A DNA stretch of 64,000 nt from Dehalococcoidia bacterium (lineage in GTDB: Bacteria; Chloroflexota; Dehalococcoidia; SpSt-223): assembly GCA_026003895.1 (NCBI GenBank), contig BPIC01000003.1, forward strand, positions 425,148 through 489,147, given 5' to 3'. Made by a program: the position numbers and the translations under genes. How positions within the stretch are numbered: position 1 is the first letter of the stretch; every line of letters starts with the position of its first letter. The notes below the pieces were generated by a model that saw only the letters and a list, made by a program, of their open reading frames with translations, was not told the DNA's origin and made no database searches. Below are positions 55,884 through 64,000 of the stretch, piece after piece.

Positions 55884-55996
55884 CGAGGTCTCCCTATTCA
55901 TCCTCAGATTGGTTGAGCACCCAGCCAGAACGGAGCCGAACTGCTCGGAGTCTCGGTGCACTCCTCCACGTCTGCGTCGGCATTGGGACGAGTGCG

Positions 55997-56995
55997 CTAG
56001 GCGTAGATATCGGTGAGCAGCTGAGCAACAGAAGGGGGCGGACTTGCCTTGGCGAAGGCAACGGCGTCGTCGATTTGCGCTAGCACCTCGCTGTCGATCG
56101 CCGCCAACTCGGCGGCCGTCGCCAAGCCACGTGCCAGCAGCCGCTCAGCGAGCCGGCGGATCGGGTCGCGGGCGCGCCACTCCTCGGCTTCCTCTTTCGG
56201 CCGGTAGTTGAGCGGGTCGCCGGCGTGATGGCCCACGAACCGATAGGTCGTCGCGATCAGGTAGCTCGGTCCGTCGCCGCGCCGGGCGCGGTCGACAAGG
56301 TCACGCGCGGCGCGTTCGACGGCCTCGACGTCCATCCCGTCCACCGTCAGGCCCGGGATGCCGTAGCCGGCAGCCCGCTTCGCTGGGTCACCGCCGGCGA
56401 TTGTCCAGGCGGCTGCCGCTGACATCGCGTACTGATTGTTCTCGCAGACGAAAACCACCGGCAGCGACCAAATCGCCGCCAGATTGCTCACTTCGTGGAG
56501 GATGCCTTGGTTGAGCGCACCGTCGCCGAAGAAGCAGACCGCAACCGCGCCGGTGCGCTGCAGCTTGGCGGTGAGCGCGGCGCCGGTGGCAAGCCCCATG
56601 CCACCGCCGACGATCCCATTCGCGCCGAGCATCTTCCGGTCGAGGTCGGCGATATGCATGCTCCCGCCCTTGCCGCCCGAGTAGCCGGTCGCCCGGCCAA
56701 GCAGCTCGGCCATCATCCGACGAACATCGCCCCCCTTGGCAATGGTGTGACCGTGACCGCGGTGGGTGCTCGTGATGTAGTCGTCCGGTTCGAGGGCGAG
56801 GCACACACCGACGGCGACGGCTTCCATCCCGATGTAGGGGTGCGTGCTGCCCCGCATCTCGCCAGCCCGGTAGAGATCGAGTGCTCGCTCCTCAAACCGC
56901 CGGATGGTGAGCATCTGGCGGTAGGCATCGAGCAACCGCTCTGCCGGCAGCTCACGATCGCCGGGCGCGAGGGCCGTTCGGCCAGTGCCTTCCAT
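55997..56995 (-). CDS. 2-oxoacid dehydrogenase E1 alpha subunit
   Basis: 332 residues. The ThDP-binding motif [17 protein letters not shown] is complete and ends in CENNQYA. Other signatures: [21 protein letters not shown] and [18 protein letters not shown]. Length and motif spacing fit the two-subunit AcoA/PdhA type. It is first of an E1alpha-E1beta-E2 operon. ATG 56995 follows GGGAGCGTGATGC. Confidence 0.92.
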   Translation of the reverse strand: MEGTGRTALAPGDRELPAERLLDAYRQMLTIRRFEERALDLYRAGEMRGSTHPYIGMEAVAVGVCLALEPDDYITSTHRGHGHTIAKGGDVRRMMAELLGRATGYSGGKGGSMHIADLDRKMLGANGIVGGGMGLATGAALTAKLQRTGAVAVCFFGDGALNQGILHEVSNLAAIWSLPVVFVCENNQYAMSAAAAWTIAGGDPAKRAAGYGIPGLTVDGMDVEAVERAARDLVDRARRGDGPSYLIATTYRFVGHHAGDPLNYRPKEEAEEWRARDPIRRLAERLLARGLATAAELAAIDSEVLAQIDDAVAFAKASPPPSVAQLLTDIYA

Positions 56996-57107
56996 GCATC
57001 ACGCTCCCATCGCGCCACCCGGCGCGTTGTTCGGTGGTGCACACAATAGTCGATCTGACGGAAGGAGAGGATCGGATTCCGCCGCGGTTTCTCGGCCGGA
57101 ATTGCTG

Positions 57108-58694
57108 CTAGTGCACCGGCGCTCCGTCCAACGCGGCCCGGATCTCGTGCGCCGTCGCCGGGCCATCGCCGGCCAGCCTGACGCCCGGCACAGCGTCGAG
57201 AAGATCAGGCCCCGCGCCGTCGATGATGGCGCGCGCCAAGGCCGGCGTCGTCAGTGCGCCCTTGACGATCTCCAGGAAGCCGGCGTGCAGCGTCTCGGCA
57301 TCGGGGACGGCGACCGGAACAGCTTGGGTTGGGGTGCGCTCGTACCACGGTGACCAGAGATGGCGGTCTCGCCAAGCGCACCAGAGGTCGATCAAGTGTG
57401 CACCACTGGTCGTCGGCTCAAGCCGCGGAAATTCGCGTTCTGCATCGATCGGGTCAAGCCGTGGACGATCGACGATCAGCCGCCGAACACCACCAGCCAG
57501 CCGCCGAGCGAGCGCGGCGGCAACCAGCGCCCCCAGTCCGACGCCGTACAGATTGACCGTCTCGACCCCCAACCCGGTAATCGCCTCGCTGAGAACGCGC
57601 GCGACCTCGTCCAAGGTGGGGAGGTCGTTGAGTGGGGCTGAGTCGCCCGCGCCCGGCAGATCGATTGCAATCGCCCGACGATCCGCGGCGAGTTGGGCGA
57701 GCAGCGGCTCCATCATGCCACCGGAGCCTGGCAGGTCGTGGAGCAGGACGATGACAGGGCCGGCGCGTCCAGCACGCCGGACGAGGAGCTGCCCGGCGCT
57801 CGTCGAAACATAGTCGCGCCGCACCGTTTCCGAAAGGAGGACGGGCGGCGCCGGCGGCGCGGGCGGCAGGTCGCTCTCCGCGAAAAAGGTGGCCAGCCGC
57901 TCGGCAGCCGCGAGGCGCGCGTTCGTCCCGGCGGGTATCACCTCGCTGGTCACGATCGCCGGCAGCGTGCCGAGGCGGGGGAGATGGAGCCGGAGTGGAT
58001 CGGTCGAGGTGGCGAAGAGCAGCGTGGGAACGGTCAGCCGCCGCAGCGCCTCCGGTCCGGGATAGCGGAAGGCGGCGTGATAGCCCTGCCAATAGTTCTT
58101 GCCGGCGCGCAGGAAATCGACGACTTGGGCGTGCAGCACCGCCGGCGGCGCAAGCGGCCGGGCGATGCGCGTCTCTGGCCGGCGGTCAAACCACGGCCAC
58201 CACAACTGTACGTCACGCCACATCGCCCACGTGCGAAGGATGTGCCCGCCATCGGCCTGCGGCGTCAGGTCTGGGGTATAGGAGGCGAACATCTCGACGG
58301 TCTCGTCGGGCGTGTAGTGGGCGAAGCCTTCGAGCGCGAGGCGGCGCACCCGTCCCGGGCGCTGAAGTGCGAAGTCGAGCGCGATCTTGGCCCCGGTACG
58401 GAACCCAAACAGGTCTACCCGCTCGAGGCCGAGGACGTCCAAGGTCTCGGCAAGCGCCAGCGCGTAGTCGCCGATCCCGGGCAGCGCCCGGCCGACTCCG
58501 GCCGATTCGCCGAAGCCCGGGTTGTCGAGGGCAATGACCGTATGCTGCCGCGCCAGCGGGCCGATGACGGACTCCATCGATGCCGAGCTGCCCGGGCACG
58601 AGTGCAGCACGATCAGTGGCGGTCCGTCGCCAGCGCGACGGTAATGGACCCGCCGCTCACCGACATAGAGGTAGTGCCGAGAAATCGTGGTCAT
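57108..58694 (-). CDS. Double alpha/beta-hydrolase-fold protein, both nucleophiles replaced (paralog of 41472-43169)
   Basis: 528 residues with two hydrolase domains joined by a Pro-rich linker, as in the gene at 41472. It opens TISRHYLYVGERRVHYRRAG, nearly identical to its paralog. The domain 1 elbow LFGFRTGAKI has Arg99 for Ser, and the domain 2 elbow LYGVGLGALV has Gly386. The cap signature recurs at about 149-171 (GGHILRTWAMWRD..WPWFDR) and 431-453 (GAHLIDLWCAWRD..SPWYER). ATG 58694 follows GGAGGGCGT. Function unknown. Confidence 0.82.
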   Translation of the reverse strand: MTTISRHYLYVGERRVHYRRAGDGPPLIVLHSCPGSSASMESVIGPLARQHTVIALDNPGFGESAGVGRALPGIGDYALALAETLDVLGLERVDLFGFRTGAKIALDFALQRPGRVRRLALEGFAHYTPDETVEMFASYTPDLTPQADGGHILRTWAMWRDVQLWWPWFDRRPETRIARPLAPPAVLHAQVVDFLRAGKNYWQGYHAAFRYPGPEALRRLTVPTLLFATSTDPLRLHLPRLGTLPAIVTSEVIPAGTNARLAAAERLATFFAESDLPPAPPAPPVLLSETVRRDYVSTSAGQLLVRRAGRAGPVIVLLHDLPGSGGMMEPLLAQLAADRRAIAIDLPGAGDSAPLNDLPTLDEVARVLSEAITGLGVETVNLYGVGLGALVAAALARRLAGGVRRLIVDRPRLDPIDAEREFPRLEPTTSGAHLIDLWCAWRDRHLWSPWYERTPTQAVPVAVPDAETLHAGFLEIVKGALTTPALARAIIDGAGPDLLDAVPGVRLAGDGPATAHEIRAALDGAPVH

Positions 58695-59115
58695 ACGCCC
58701 TCCTGTCGGCGATAGCCTATCGCGCCGGCCGACGGCTCGCCATGACGTTCGCGACGCGCCGCCGGTGGTGGGTTCTGGGCCAGCGCCAGCGCGGCGACCC
58801 GACGTCCGGACTGTACCAGCTATCGACAGCGTCGACGCAGCGGCCGCGCGGTGCTTGAGTCCTGGCTGTGTCGACGATCTGCCTCGCTCGGAGCACGGGG
58901 TGGCGCTGCCTGCCAAGCAGGACAAGGTCAGATCCACGCCGATGCACCTCACAACGAAGAGGCGGTATCCCATGGGCATCCTCAACCCACCGCGTCTTCG
59001 ACGATCGCGAGAAGGAGGGGATCCGCCGCCTAATCGGGGGAAGCGCAGTCCAAACTGCTTGTCTGGACTAGCCGGGCCTGGCAGACTGGTCGAGCGGGCT
59101 GAGATGGGGTGAACG
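58695..59115. other. Intergenic stretch without an identifiable gene
   Basis: About 420 bases. Open frames here have Pro/Arg-rich translations without family motifs or a good start. A short inverted repeat (AGTCCA/TGGACT near 59045-59075) is the only structure noticed. Confidence 0.4.
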
Positions 59116-59509
59116 ATGGTCGTCGAGGCGCTGCCGCGGCGCGCGCCGCGCGTGCTGCAGAGTCGGACGTCCGACGCGCTCGAAGCAAGCCGGCCGGTGG
59201 GTGTCGAGGACGACGAATTTCCGCGCCCGACGCGGCCCGCCGGCTGGCCGGAGGTGAAGCTCGGTCTCTGGTGGCTCGGCGTCGCCGGCGTTGTCGCGGT
59301 CTTCTCGGCGCTGTTTTGGGCGCTCGCCCTGGCCGGAGCCGCGCGGCTTTGCCGCCCTGCGGATTCAGCTCGAATTCGCCATCCCGCTGCTGCTCGCTTG
59401 GCTTGGCGGGCTTGCCTCGCTCCTCACGGGGCTGCTGGGAGTCTTGCGCCAGCGCGGCTCGGCTCCGGTCCGCCGGCGGGTGCGCCGGCCGCTGCCGAGG
59501 ACCGTCTAG
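59116..59509 (+). CDS. Small two-helix membrane protein, frameshifted
   Basis: Two overlapping frames give one ~130-residue protein. The first has a charged N-terminus and a helix (LGLWWLGVAGVVAVFSALFW). After a shift near 59345 the second gives FAALRIQLEFAIPLLLAWLGGLASLLTG and a basic tail (RRVRRPLPRTV). No family recognised. GC at third positions in both parts supports coding. It ends 31 bases before the thioesterase start, so the two may share a transcript. Confidence 0.45.
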
Positions 59510-59540
59510 CACGGAGCGTACAATCCGGCAGGAGGTGGCG

Positions 59541-59987
59541 ATGCGTCCCTTTGCCGTCGAGCTGGCGATCCCCATTCGGGGGTACGACATCGATTTTGCC
59601 GGCATCGTCAGCAACATCGTCTACATCCGCTGGCTGGAAGACCTGCGGACAGCGCTGCTCGCCACCTACTTTCCCTTCGAGGAGTGTGTTCGCCTCGGCG
59701 TCACACCGGTCATCCTCCACACGGCCATTGACTATCATCGAGCAGTCCGGATGTTCGACCCACTCCTTGGCCGGCTGTGGGCAACGGCGATGGGGAAGAC
59801 GCGGTGGGAGGTGGCGGCGGAGTTCGTCGCGGGCGAGCAGGTGATGGCGACTGCGCGCCAGCGCGGCTGTTTTGTCAGCCTTGGCAACGGTCGGCCGGCG
59901 CCGATCCCCGAGGGACTGATCGGCCCGTGGCGTCAGTGGGAAGCGAGCGGCCGCCTGCCCGAGCCATGGAGCAATCGCGCCGGCTAA
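59541..59987 (+). CDS. Acyl-CoA thioesterase, 4HBT hotdog family
   Basis: 148 residues. YDIDFAGIVSNIVYIRWLEDLR is the hotdog helix with the catalytic Asp (family form D-x-x-G-h-V-x-N), followed by strands HTAIDYHRAVRMFDPL and ATARQRGCFVSL. Hydrolyses acyl-CoA thioesters; chain preference unknown. ATG 59541 follows CAGGAGGTGGCG. Confidence 0.85.
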   Translation: MRPFAVELAIPIRGYDIDFAGIVSNIVYIRWLEDLRTALLATYFPFEECVRLGVTPVILHTAIDYHRAVRMFDPLLGRLWATAMGKTRWEVAAEFVAGEQVMATARQRGCFVSLGNGRPAPIPEGLIGPWRQWEASGRLPEPWSNRAG

Positions 59988-60001
59988 TGGCGTCGCGTTC
60001 C

Positions 60002-60286
60002 CTACAGCCCGGCGGCAAGCGCGACGGGACGGACGGCGGGAAGCTCGGCAGGCAAGGCGAGGGGAAGTTGGCGCGGCTGGAGGCCGAACAGATTGAGCTG
60101 ATGATCGGCGTAGTCGCGCCCCCAGCGAACAGCGCTGTCGAAATCGCGGCGACGGGCAGTCCGCGCTGGCGCACCGTTGACCAGCACGGTGACCCGGTAA
60201 TGACCGGCGAACGCGCCGACTGACACGTCGAGGGCGAGGCCGTCGCCCTCAAAATATCGGTAGGTCAGCCGGCCTTGCGCCACCAT
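60002..60286 (-). CDS. Small hypothetical protein
   Basis: 94 residues. RLTYRYFEGDGLALDVSVGAFAGHYRVTVLV looks like a beta-hairpin pair, followed by a helix RDFDSAVRWGRDYADHQLN and a Pro/Leu tail. ATG 60286 has a good ribosome site (GGGAGGACC). No family recognised; no metal or catalytic motif. Convergent with the thioesterase. Confidence 0.6.
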   Translation of the reverse strand: MVAQGRLTYRYFEGDGLALDVSVGAFAGHYRVTVLVNGAPARTARRRDFDSAVRWGRDYADHQLNLFGLQPRQLPLALPAELPAVRPVALAAGL

Positions 60287-60395
60287 CTTGTGGTCCTCCC
60301 GTCGCGAGGTCCGGAGAGTCTACCACAGCGACGCAGTCCGATGGGACTACTTGGCGATCAGGCCCGGACTTCTTTCATGGGCACAGCGCAGTGCG

Positions 60396-61016
60396 TTAAC
60401 GGGCGGTCGGCCAGTCCGAGGAAAGGACGACGCGGTAGACGTCGTCGGTCAGGTGGTCGATGGCCTCGCCGGGGAGGTCGATCGCGCGGGCGGCGTCTTC
60501 CGTCCGGGTGTGGATGACGACCGTATAGGCATTCGGCTGGCCGAGGTTGCGTGCGACCCGGGCGGTGTAAACGTCGTCCGACAGACCGTCGATGCGAGCG
60601 CGGACGGCCGCTTCCCAGCCGCGCTCCTGTCCGGGCCGGACGAACACCATCGCGTGGCGGGCGAAGCCAAGGGAAGCGGGGTCGTGCCCAGTGGGGGGCG
60701 GCGCGATCCGTCGCTCGAGGACAGGTTCCCAATAGCCAGGGGAGAGCGGGCCGGTCATCTGGGCCCGCGGCCCGCCGGCCGTCGCAAGCTCGCTCCGCAT
60801 TGCTTGGAATGCCGGGCTGATGCCGAACGCCTCGGATGCCGCCTGATCGCGCCACTCCATAATGTGAATGCTGCGGTTCGGATTGCTCAGTCCGCGAAAG
60901 TAGAGATTCCAGAGGATTCCAGGGGTTTGGTGGAGCAGCCGGTCGTACGCCTCTTCGTGCTGCCGGACAACCTCCGGCTCGCGCAGGATGTCGCTGACGC
61001 CTTGGACGATGAACAT
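60396..61016 (-). CDS. Hypothetical protein resembling a double ABM/EthD-type fold
   Basis: 206 residues. Two similar halves: MFIVQGVSDILREPEVVRQHEEAY and, later, MVFVRPGQERGWEAAVRARIDG, each followed by strands (SIHIMEWRDQAASEAF; YTVVIHTRTEDAARAI). This strand-helix-strand repeat is like dimeric alpha-beta barrels of the antibiotic-biosynthesis-monooxygenase group. ATG 61016 overlaps the stop of the next upstream gene by one base. Exact family not identified. Confidence 0.6.
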   Translation of the reverse strand: MFIVQGVSDILREPEVVRQHEEAYDRLLHQTPGILWNLYFRGLSNPNRSIHIMEWRDQAASEAFGISPAFQAMRSELATAGGPRAQMTGPLSPGYWEPVLERRIAPPPTGHDPASLGFARHAMVFVRPGQERGWEAAVRARIDGLSDDVYTARVARNLGQPNAYTVVIHTRTEDAARAIDLPGEAIDHLTDDVYRVVLSSDWPTAR

Positions 61017-61309
61017 TAGCCCTCCACCTTCACGTCGAACAGTTCGGTGACGAAAGGGGCGCTCAGGTTGGCATCGAGCGCTTGTCGAAAGGCGAGAAAG
61101 TCGTCGCTGTCGGCAAAGCGCTGCCAGTCATCGCGACTTGTCCAGCGCGTTTCGAAGCGGTAGCGATACGGCTGTCCACGGAAGTGGAGCAGCGCACCGC
61201 CCTGAAACCCCGGGAGCGTCGCGAGCGTGCTAAGCGCCCGGCGGTGGGCTTCCTCCTGCTCAACTCGCCGTCCGCCGACGATCGACTCCTCGAAACAGGC
61301 TACGAACAT
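61016..61309 (-). CDS. ABM-like (antibiotic biosynthesis monooxygenase fold) protein
   Basis: 97 residues. MFVACFEESIVGG, LSTLATLPGFQGGALLHFRG and RYRFETRWTSRDDWQRFADS are the strand-helix-strand pattern of ABM/YgiN-type proteins. ATG 61309 follows AGGAGAGTA and shares one base with the stop of the gene upstream (TAATG). Middle gene of a three-gene minus-strand operon. Confidence 0.68.
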   Translation of the reverse strand: MFVACFEESIVGGRRVEQEEAHRRALSTLATLPGFQGGALLHFRGQPYRYRFETRWTSRDDWQRFADSDDFLAFRQALDANLSAPFVTELFDVKVEG

Positions 61310-61512
61310 TACTCTCCTTTGCTCCGGTCGGCGAGGACCCGCTCGAGCGGCCACTCCAAGATCGCGAGACGCGCCAGCCGCTTGTGGCCGAGCGTGAGGT
61401 AATGGCGTTTCCACCAAGCTCGCAACGCATCTAGCGGCGCGACCGCTTCAAGCTCGCGCGCCGCGACGGCGGTCAACTCGCGGATCTGCTCGGGGTCACG
61501 GGGTTCTGCCAT
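61309..61512 (-). CDS. Small hypothetical protein, first gene of the ABM operon
   Basis: 67 residues: MAEPRDPEQIRELTAVAARE, then a basic amphipathic helix WWKRHYLTLGHKRLARLAIL. Probably helical; no family recognised. ATG 61512 is chosen because upstream in-frame sequence is Arg-rich and atypical. Tight overlap with the ABM-like gene supports a real gene. Confidence 0.55.
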   Translation of the reverse strand: MAEPRDPEQIRELTAVAARELEAVAPLDALRAWWKRHYLTLGHKRLARLAILEWPLERVLADRSKGE

Positions 61513-61550
61513 ACTGCGGCGTCCGTACTGCGGAGTCCCGCGCTGATTGA

Positions 61551-63676
61551 GTGATGGCCAAGCGTAGCAGAGTTCTCGTGCCGCTCGTCTTCGTGCTCGT
61601 CGTTGTCCTCGCGTGGGGTGTCGAGCTCGTGCTCGGGGCAGTTCCGACATGGGGCGTGGCAGCGTTGCAGATCCAGCCATGGCAGCAGGCCGCGGTCGAC
61701 GCCTACCGGGCCGGTCGCCTCCCGCTCTGGGCGTCCGAAGCGGGTTTCGGCGCGCCTCTTGCCGCCAACCCGCAGGTAGCCGCCTTCTCGCCGTTCATTC
61801 TTCTTTCGCTGTTGGTCGGCGCCGAGCGGGGCGTCGCTCTCAATCTCTTCGTCCATGCCGCGCTCGCTGCGATCGGGGCCTACCTCGCTGCTCGCCGCCT
61901 CGATCTTCCCGCTTGGCCGGCGGCGCTGGCCGGCGTCGTCTTCCCGCTCTCTGGGGCGCTCGCCGCCCGTGCCATCTTCCCGCCGTTTTTCACGACGGCC
62001 GCCTGGCTCGGGTTCGCCATCGCTGCTTGGCCGCGCTCCCCGCGCCGCCCGGACGCGGCGATTCTTCCCGCGCTCGTGCTCGCCATCGCCTGGCTCGACG
62101 GCCATCCCCAGGCTTGGCTGATCGTTGCCGTGGCCAGTCTGCTGAGCGGGGCGTGGTTCGGCGTGCAGGAGAGCCGGACATCTTCCCGGCGGTTCCTTTC
62201 CCTCACACTCGCCGCGGCGGTTGGCCTCGGACTGGCGCTGGCGGCGGTGCAGGCCGTGCCAGCGGCGGAACTGCTTCTTCGCTCGGTGCGGGCTGGCGGG
62301 CTGGAGGACGCCTTCGTCACACCCTACGACCCGCCGCCTTGGGCAGTGCTGCTGCTGCTCGCGCCGGACCTGCTTGGCACGCCAGCGGCGGGCGACTACC
62401 GGGGACCGGTCGGCTTCTGGGAGTGGTGCTGGACGGTCGGGCTGCTCGCCCTGCCGTTCGCGGCGTTCGGGCGGCGTGGGCTGCCTTGGCTGCTCGTCGC
62501 GGTTGGAGTCGTGCTCGCCTTTGTGCCGGGGCTGCCGGGAATAGGACCGGTTGGCCGACTGGCGGCAGGGGGGATCTGCTGCGTGGCGCTGGGCGCTTCC
62601 TCGTCCTTGCGGATTTCGGACTGGCGCTCGGCGCGGCGGCGGGGCTGGCGCGTCTCGCGGCGCTGCCGCCGGCGGCGCGCCGGCGGGCAGCGTTCCTCAC
62701 TGCCGCGGTCGGAGGCGGGATCGTCGCTGGCGCACTGCTGGGAATCGGACTCGGTGGCGCAGCGTTCCTGCGGAGCGGGCTGCTGCTTGGCGCAGCGGCA
62801 GGGCTGATTGCGCTCGCCGGCCGCCGCCTCGGCCCACTGGTCGTCGCCGGCGCGGTCGCCATCGAGCTGCTGCTGTTCGCTCGGCCGCTGCTGCCACTCG
62901 GCCCGGCAGGCTGGCCGGCCCCGCCGGCGGGTGGGCCCCTGCTGACGCCCGAACCCCTTTTCTTGGAGCGCTTCTTCGCCGCCTTTCCGCTCGCCGACTA
63001 TCGTCGGCCTTTTGCCTTCCCGGATGAAGCAGCCGCCCTGCCAAACCGCGGCTTGGTCGCTGGCCGGCGCGACGTCCTGCCCTACGACCCGCTCCGGCTG
63101 GCGTCCACCGCGCGTGCGCTCGCCGGAGCGGGCGAGGATCCGCGCGTGCTTGCCCGGCTCGGCGTGGCGGAGGTTGCCGGCCGCGGACTGATCACCGGGA
63201 CTCGGCCAATCGTCTCGTGGGCCGACCGTGCTCTCGTCGCGCCGGACGAAGCGACAGCCCTGCGCCGTCTTGCCGATCCGTCGCTTGGCGACGATACCAT
63301 CATTCTGACTGGCCGGCCGCCAGTCCCACCGCCCGAAGGTCCGCCGGCGGAGGCCCGCTCGCTCCAGATCCTCGAGCGCCGGCCGGGCTGGTACCGAATC
63401 GAGACGGCGAGCCCGCAGCCTGGCTTTTTGCGGGTCCTTGAGAGCGATTATCCCGGCTGGACGGCGAGGGTCGACGGCCGCCCCGCTCCCGTGGTCACCG
63501 CTGACGGCGTGTTCCTCGGCGTGCCGCTCTCGGCGGGGCAGCACCGGGTTGAGTTGGAGTATCGACCCACCTCGCTCTTCGTCGGAGCGGGGATCAGCGC
63601 CGCGGCTTGGCTCCTTGTTGGGCTCCTGCTTCTGCGCGGGCGATGGTCTCCCAGCCGAAGGAGGCGGCACCTATAA
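61551..63676 (+). CDS. YfhO-like polytopic membrane protein, frameshifted
   Basis: About 708 residues once a shift near 62570 is corrected. The N-terminal half has signature PWQQAAVDAYRAGRLPLW and GFGAPLAANPQ, then many helices. The second half continues GRFLVLADFGLALGAAAGL, more helices, and a soluble C-terminal domain with RVLESDYPGWTARVDGRP and VPLSAGQHRVELEYRP, which is typical of YfhO/DUF membrane proteins linked to cell-surface glycosylation. Divergent from the ABM operon. Confidence 0.72.
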
Positions 63677-63705
63677 TCGGACCAGACCGCTGAGGAAAGG
63701 ATGCG

Positions 63706-64000
63706 ATGCTGAACGTCCACGGCCGCGACCTTGCCGCCGTCTTTCCCCTCACCGCGCAGGCGAGCGGCAATGGGATGAGCATCGGCGGGTGTGACCTTGC
63801 CGACCTCGCGCACCGCTTCGGCACCCCGCTCTACGTGTTCGACGAGGTGACCCTGCGGGCGCAACTGGGCGCCTTTCGTGACGAGTTCCGCGCCCGCTAC
63901 CCCGACGTGCTGCCGCTCTATGCGTCGAAGGCCTATGTCGGCTTCGCGCTGCTGCGCATCCTGCAGGAAGAGGGCTATGGGCTGGACGTCGTCTCGGGGG
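63706..64000 (+). CDS. lysA: Diaminopimelate decarboxylase, partial
   Basis: 98 residues before the window ends. FGTPLYVFDEVTLRAQLGAF and LPLYASKAYVGFALLRILQE hold the PLP-binding Lys of type III decarboxylases, followed by GYGLDVVSGG. LysA makes L-lysine from meso-diaminopimelate. ATG 63706 follows AGGAAAGG; an ATG at 63701 is out of frame and stops at once. Confidence 0.88.
   Translation, partial: MLNVHGRDLAAVFPLTAQASGNGMSIGGCDLADLAHRFGTPLYVFDEVTLRAQLGAFRDEFRARYPDVLPLYASKAYVGFALLRILQEEGYGLDVVSG

Noticed and set aside
58687..59112. Open frame containing SREGGDPP
   Set aside because: Peptides like this are a known translation artefact of palindromic repeats; no start or codon bias supports a gene.

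Overview
The window is a high-GC bacterial chromosome segment with strong G/C preference at third codon positions, dense gene packing and many 4-base start/stop overlaps. It has no rRNA, tRNA, CRISPR array or insertion sequence that I can see. Gene content fits a Chloroflexota-like aerobe, possibly thermophilic: an hspR-dnaK unit behind a HAIR-type operator, a ba3-type oxidase with its tiny subunit IIa, a TPP-riboswitch thiamine operon, a pilN/O/M plus prepilin peptidase cluster, very large family-39-like membrane glycosyltransferases, and many flavin, SDR and alpha/beta-hydrolase enzymes. The taxonomic assignment is inference.

Layout. 1-10.6 kb: accessory enzymes (a methyltransferase cut by the window edge, an old-yellow-enzyme fusion, a histone-deacetylase-like protein, Bcp peroxiredoxin, a bicupin, an FAD monooxygenase, a hydrolase, an SDR, an M48 protease). 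10.7-11.1 kb: a candidate structured ncRNA of about 397 nt on the minus strand, with its own promoter, a 10-bp closing helix and a U-run. 11.3-17.3 kb: type IV pilus genes pilN-pilO-pilM-peptidase, a cupredoxin and a two-component system. 17.6-25.9 kb: a MetE-like protein, a second methyltransferase paralogous to the one at the left edge, an SDR and two large membrane glycosyltransferases. 25.9-32.8 kb: isocitrate-type dehydrogenase, an RHH protein, a rhodanese/lipoprotein operon, thiL-tsaE-tsaB, EthD and LLM proteins. 32.9-35.5 kb: dprA, a BON protein and an MFS transporter, all frame-broken. 35.6-38.2 kb: thiG-thiE/thiS-HIT-Nudix under a TPP riboswitch. 38.3-41.4 kb: cytochrome c maturation and an isochorismatase-fold protein. 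41.5-50.3 kb: a double hydrolase, an orphan peptide-type binding protein, ba3 oxidase, a TetR regulator and small-molecule enzymes. 50.4-53.5 kb: a subtilase remnant and hspR-dnaK. 53.6-57 kb: a 2-oxoacid dehydrogenase E1alpha-E1beta-E2. 57.1-64 kb: a second double hydrolase, a thioesterase, a small ABM-type operon, a YfhO-like membrane protein and the start of lysA.

Two themes stand out. First, several enzyme-fold proteins lack the expected catalytic residues: three alpha/beta hydrolases (five domains) without the nucleophile serine, a dienelactone-hydrolase-like lipoprotein with Cys to Asp and His to Arg, and an isochorismatase-fold protein without Lys and Cys. The two double-domain hydrolases share a Trp/Arg/Asp-rich cap signature in all four halves. 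Second, frameshifts cluster in three stretches (about 11.3-16.6, 32.9-35.5 and 50.7-53.2 kb), including dnaK. Local sequence error is the likelier cause, so those genes are annotated as broken by sequence rather than as decayed.
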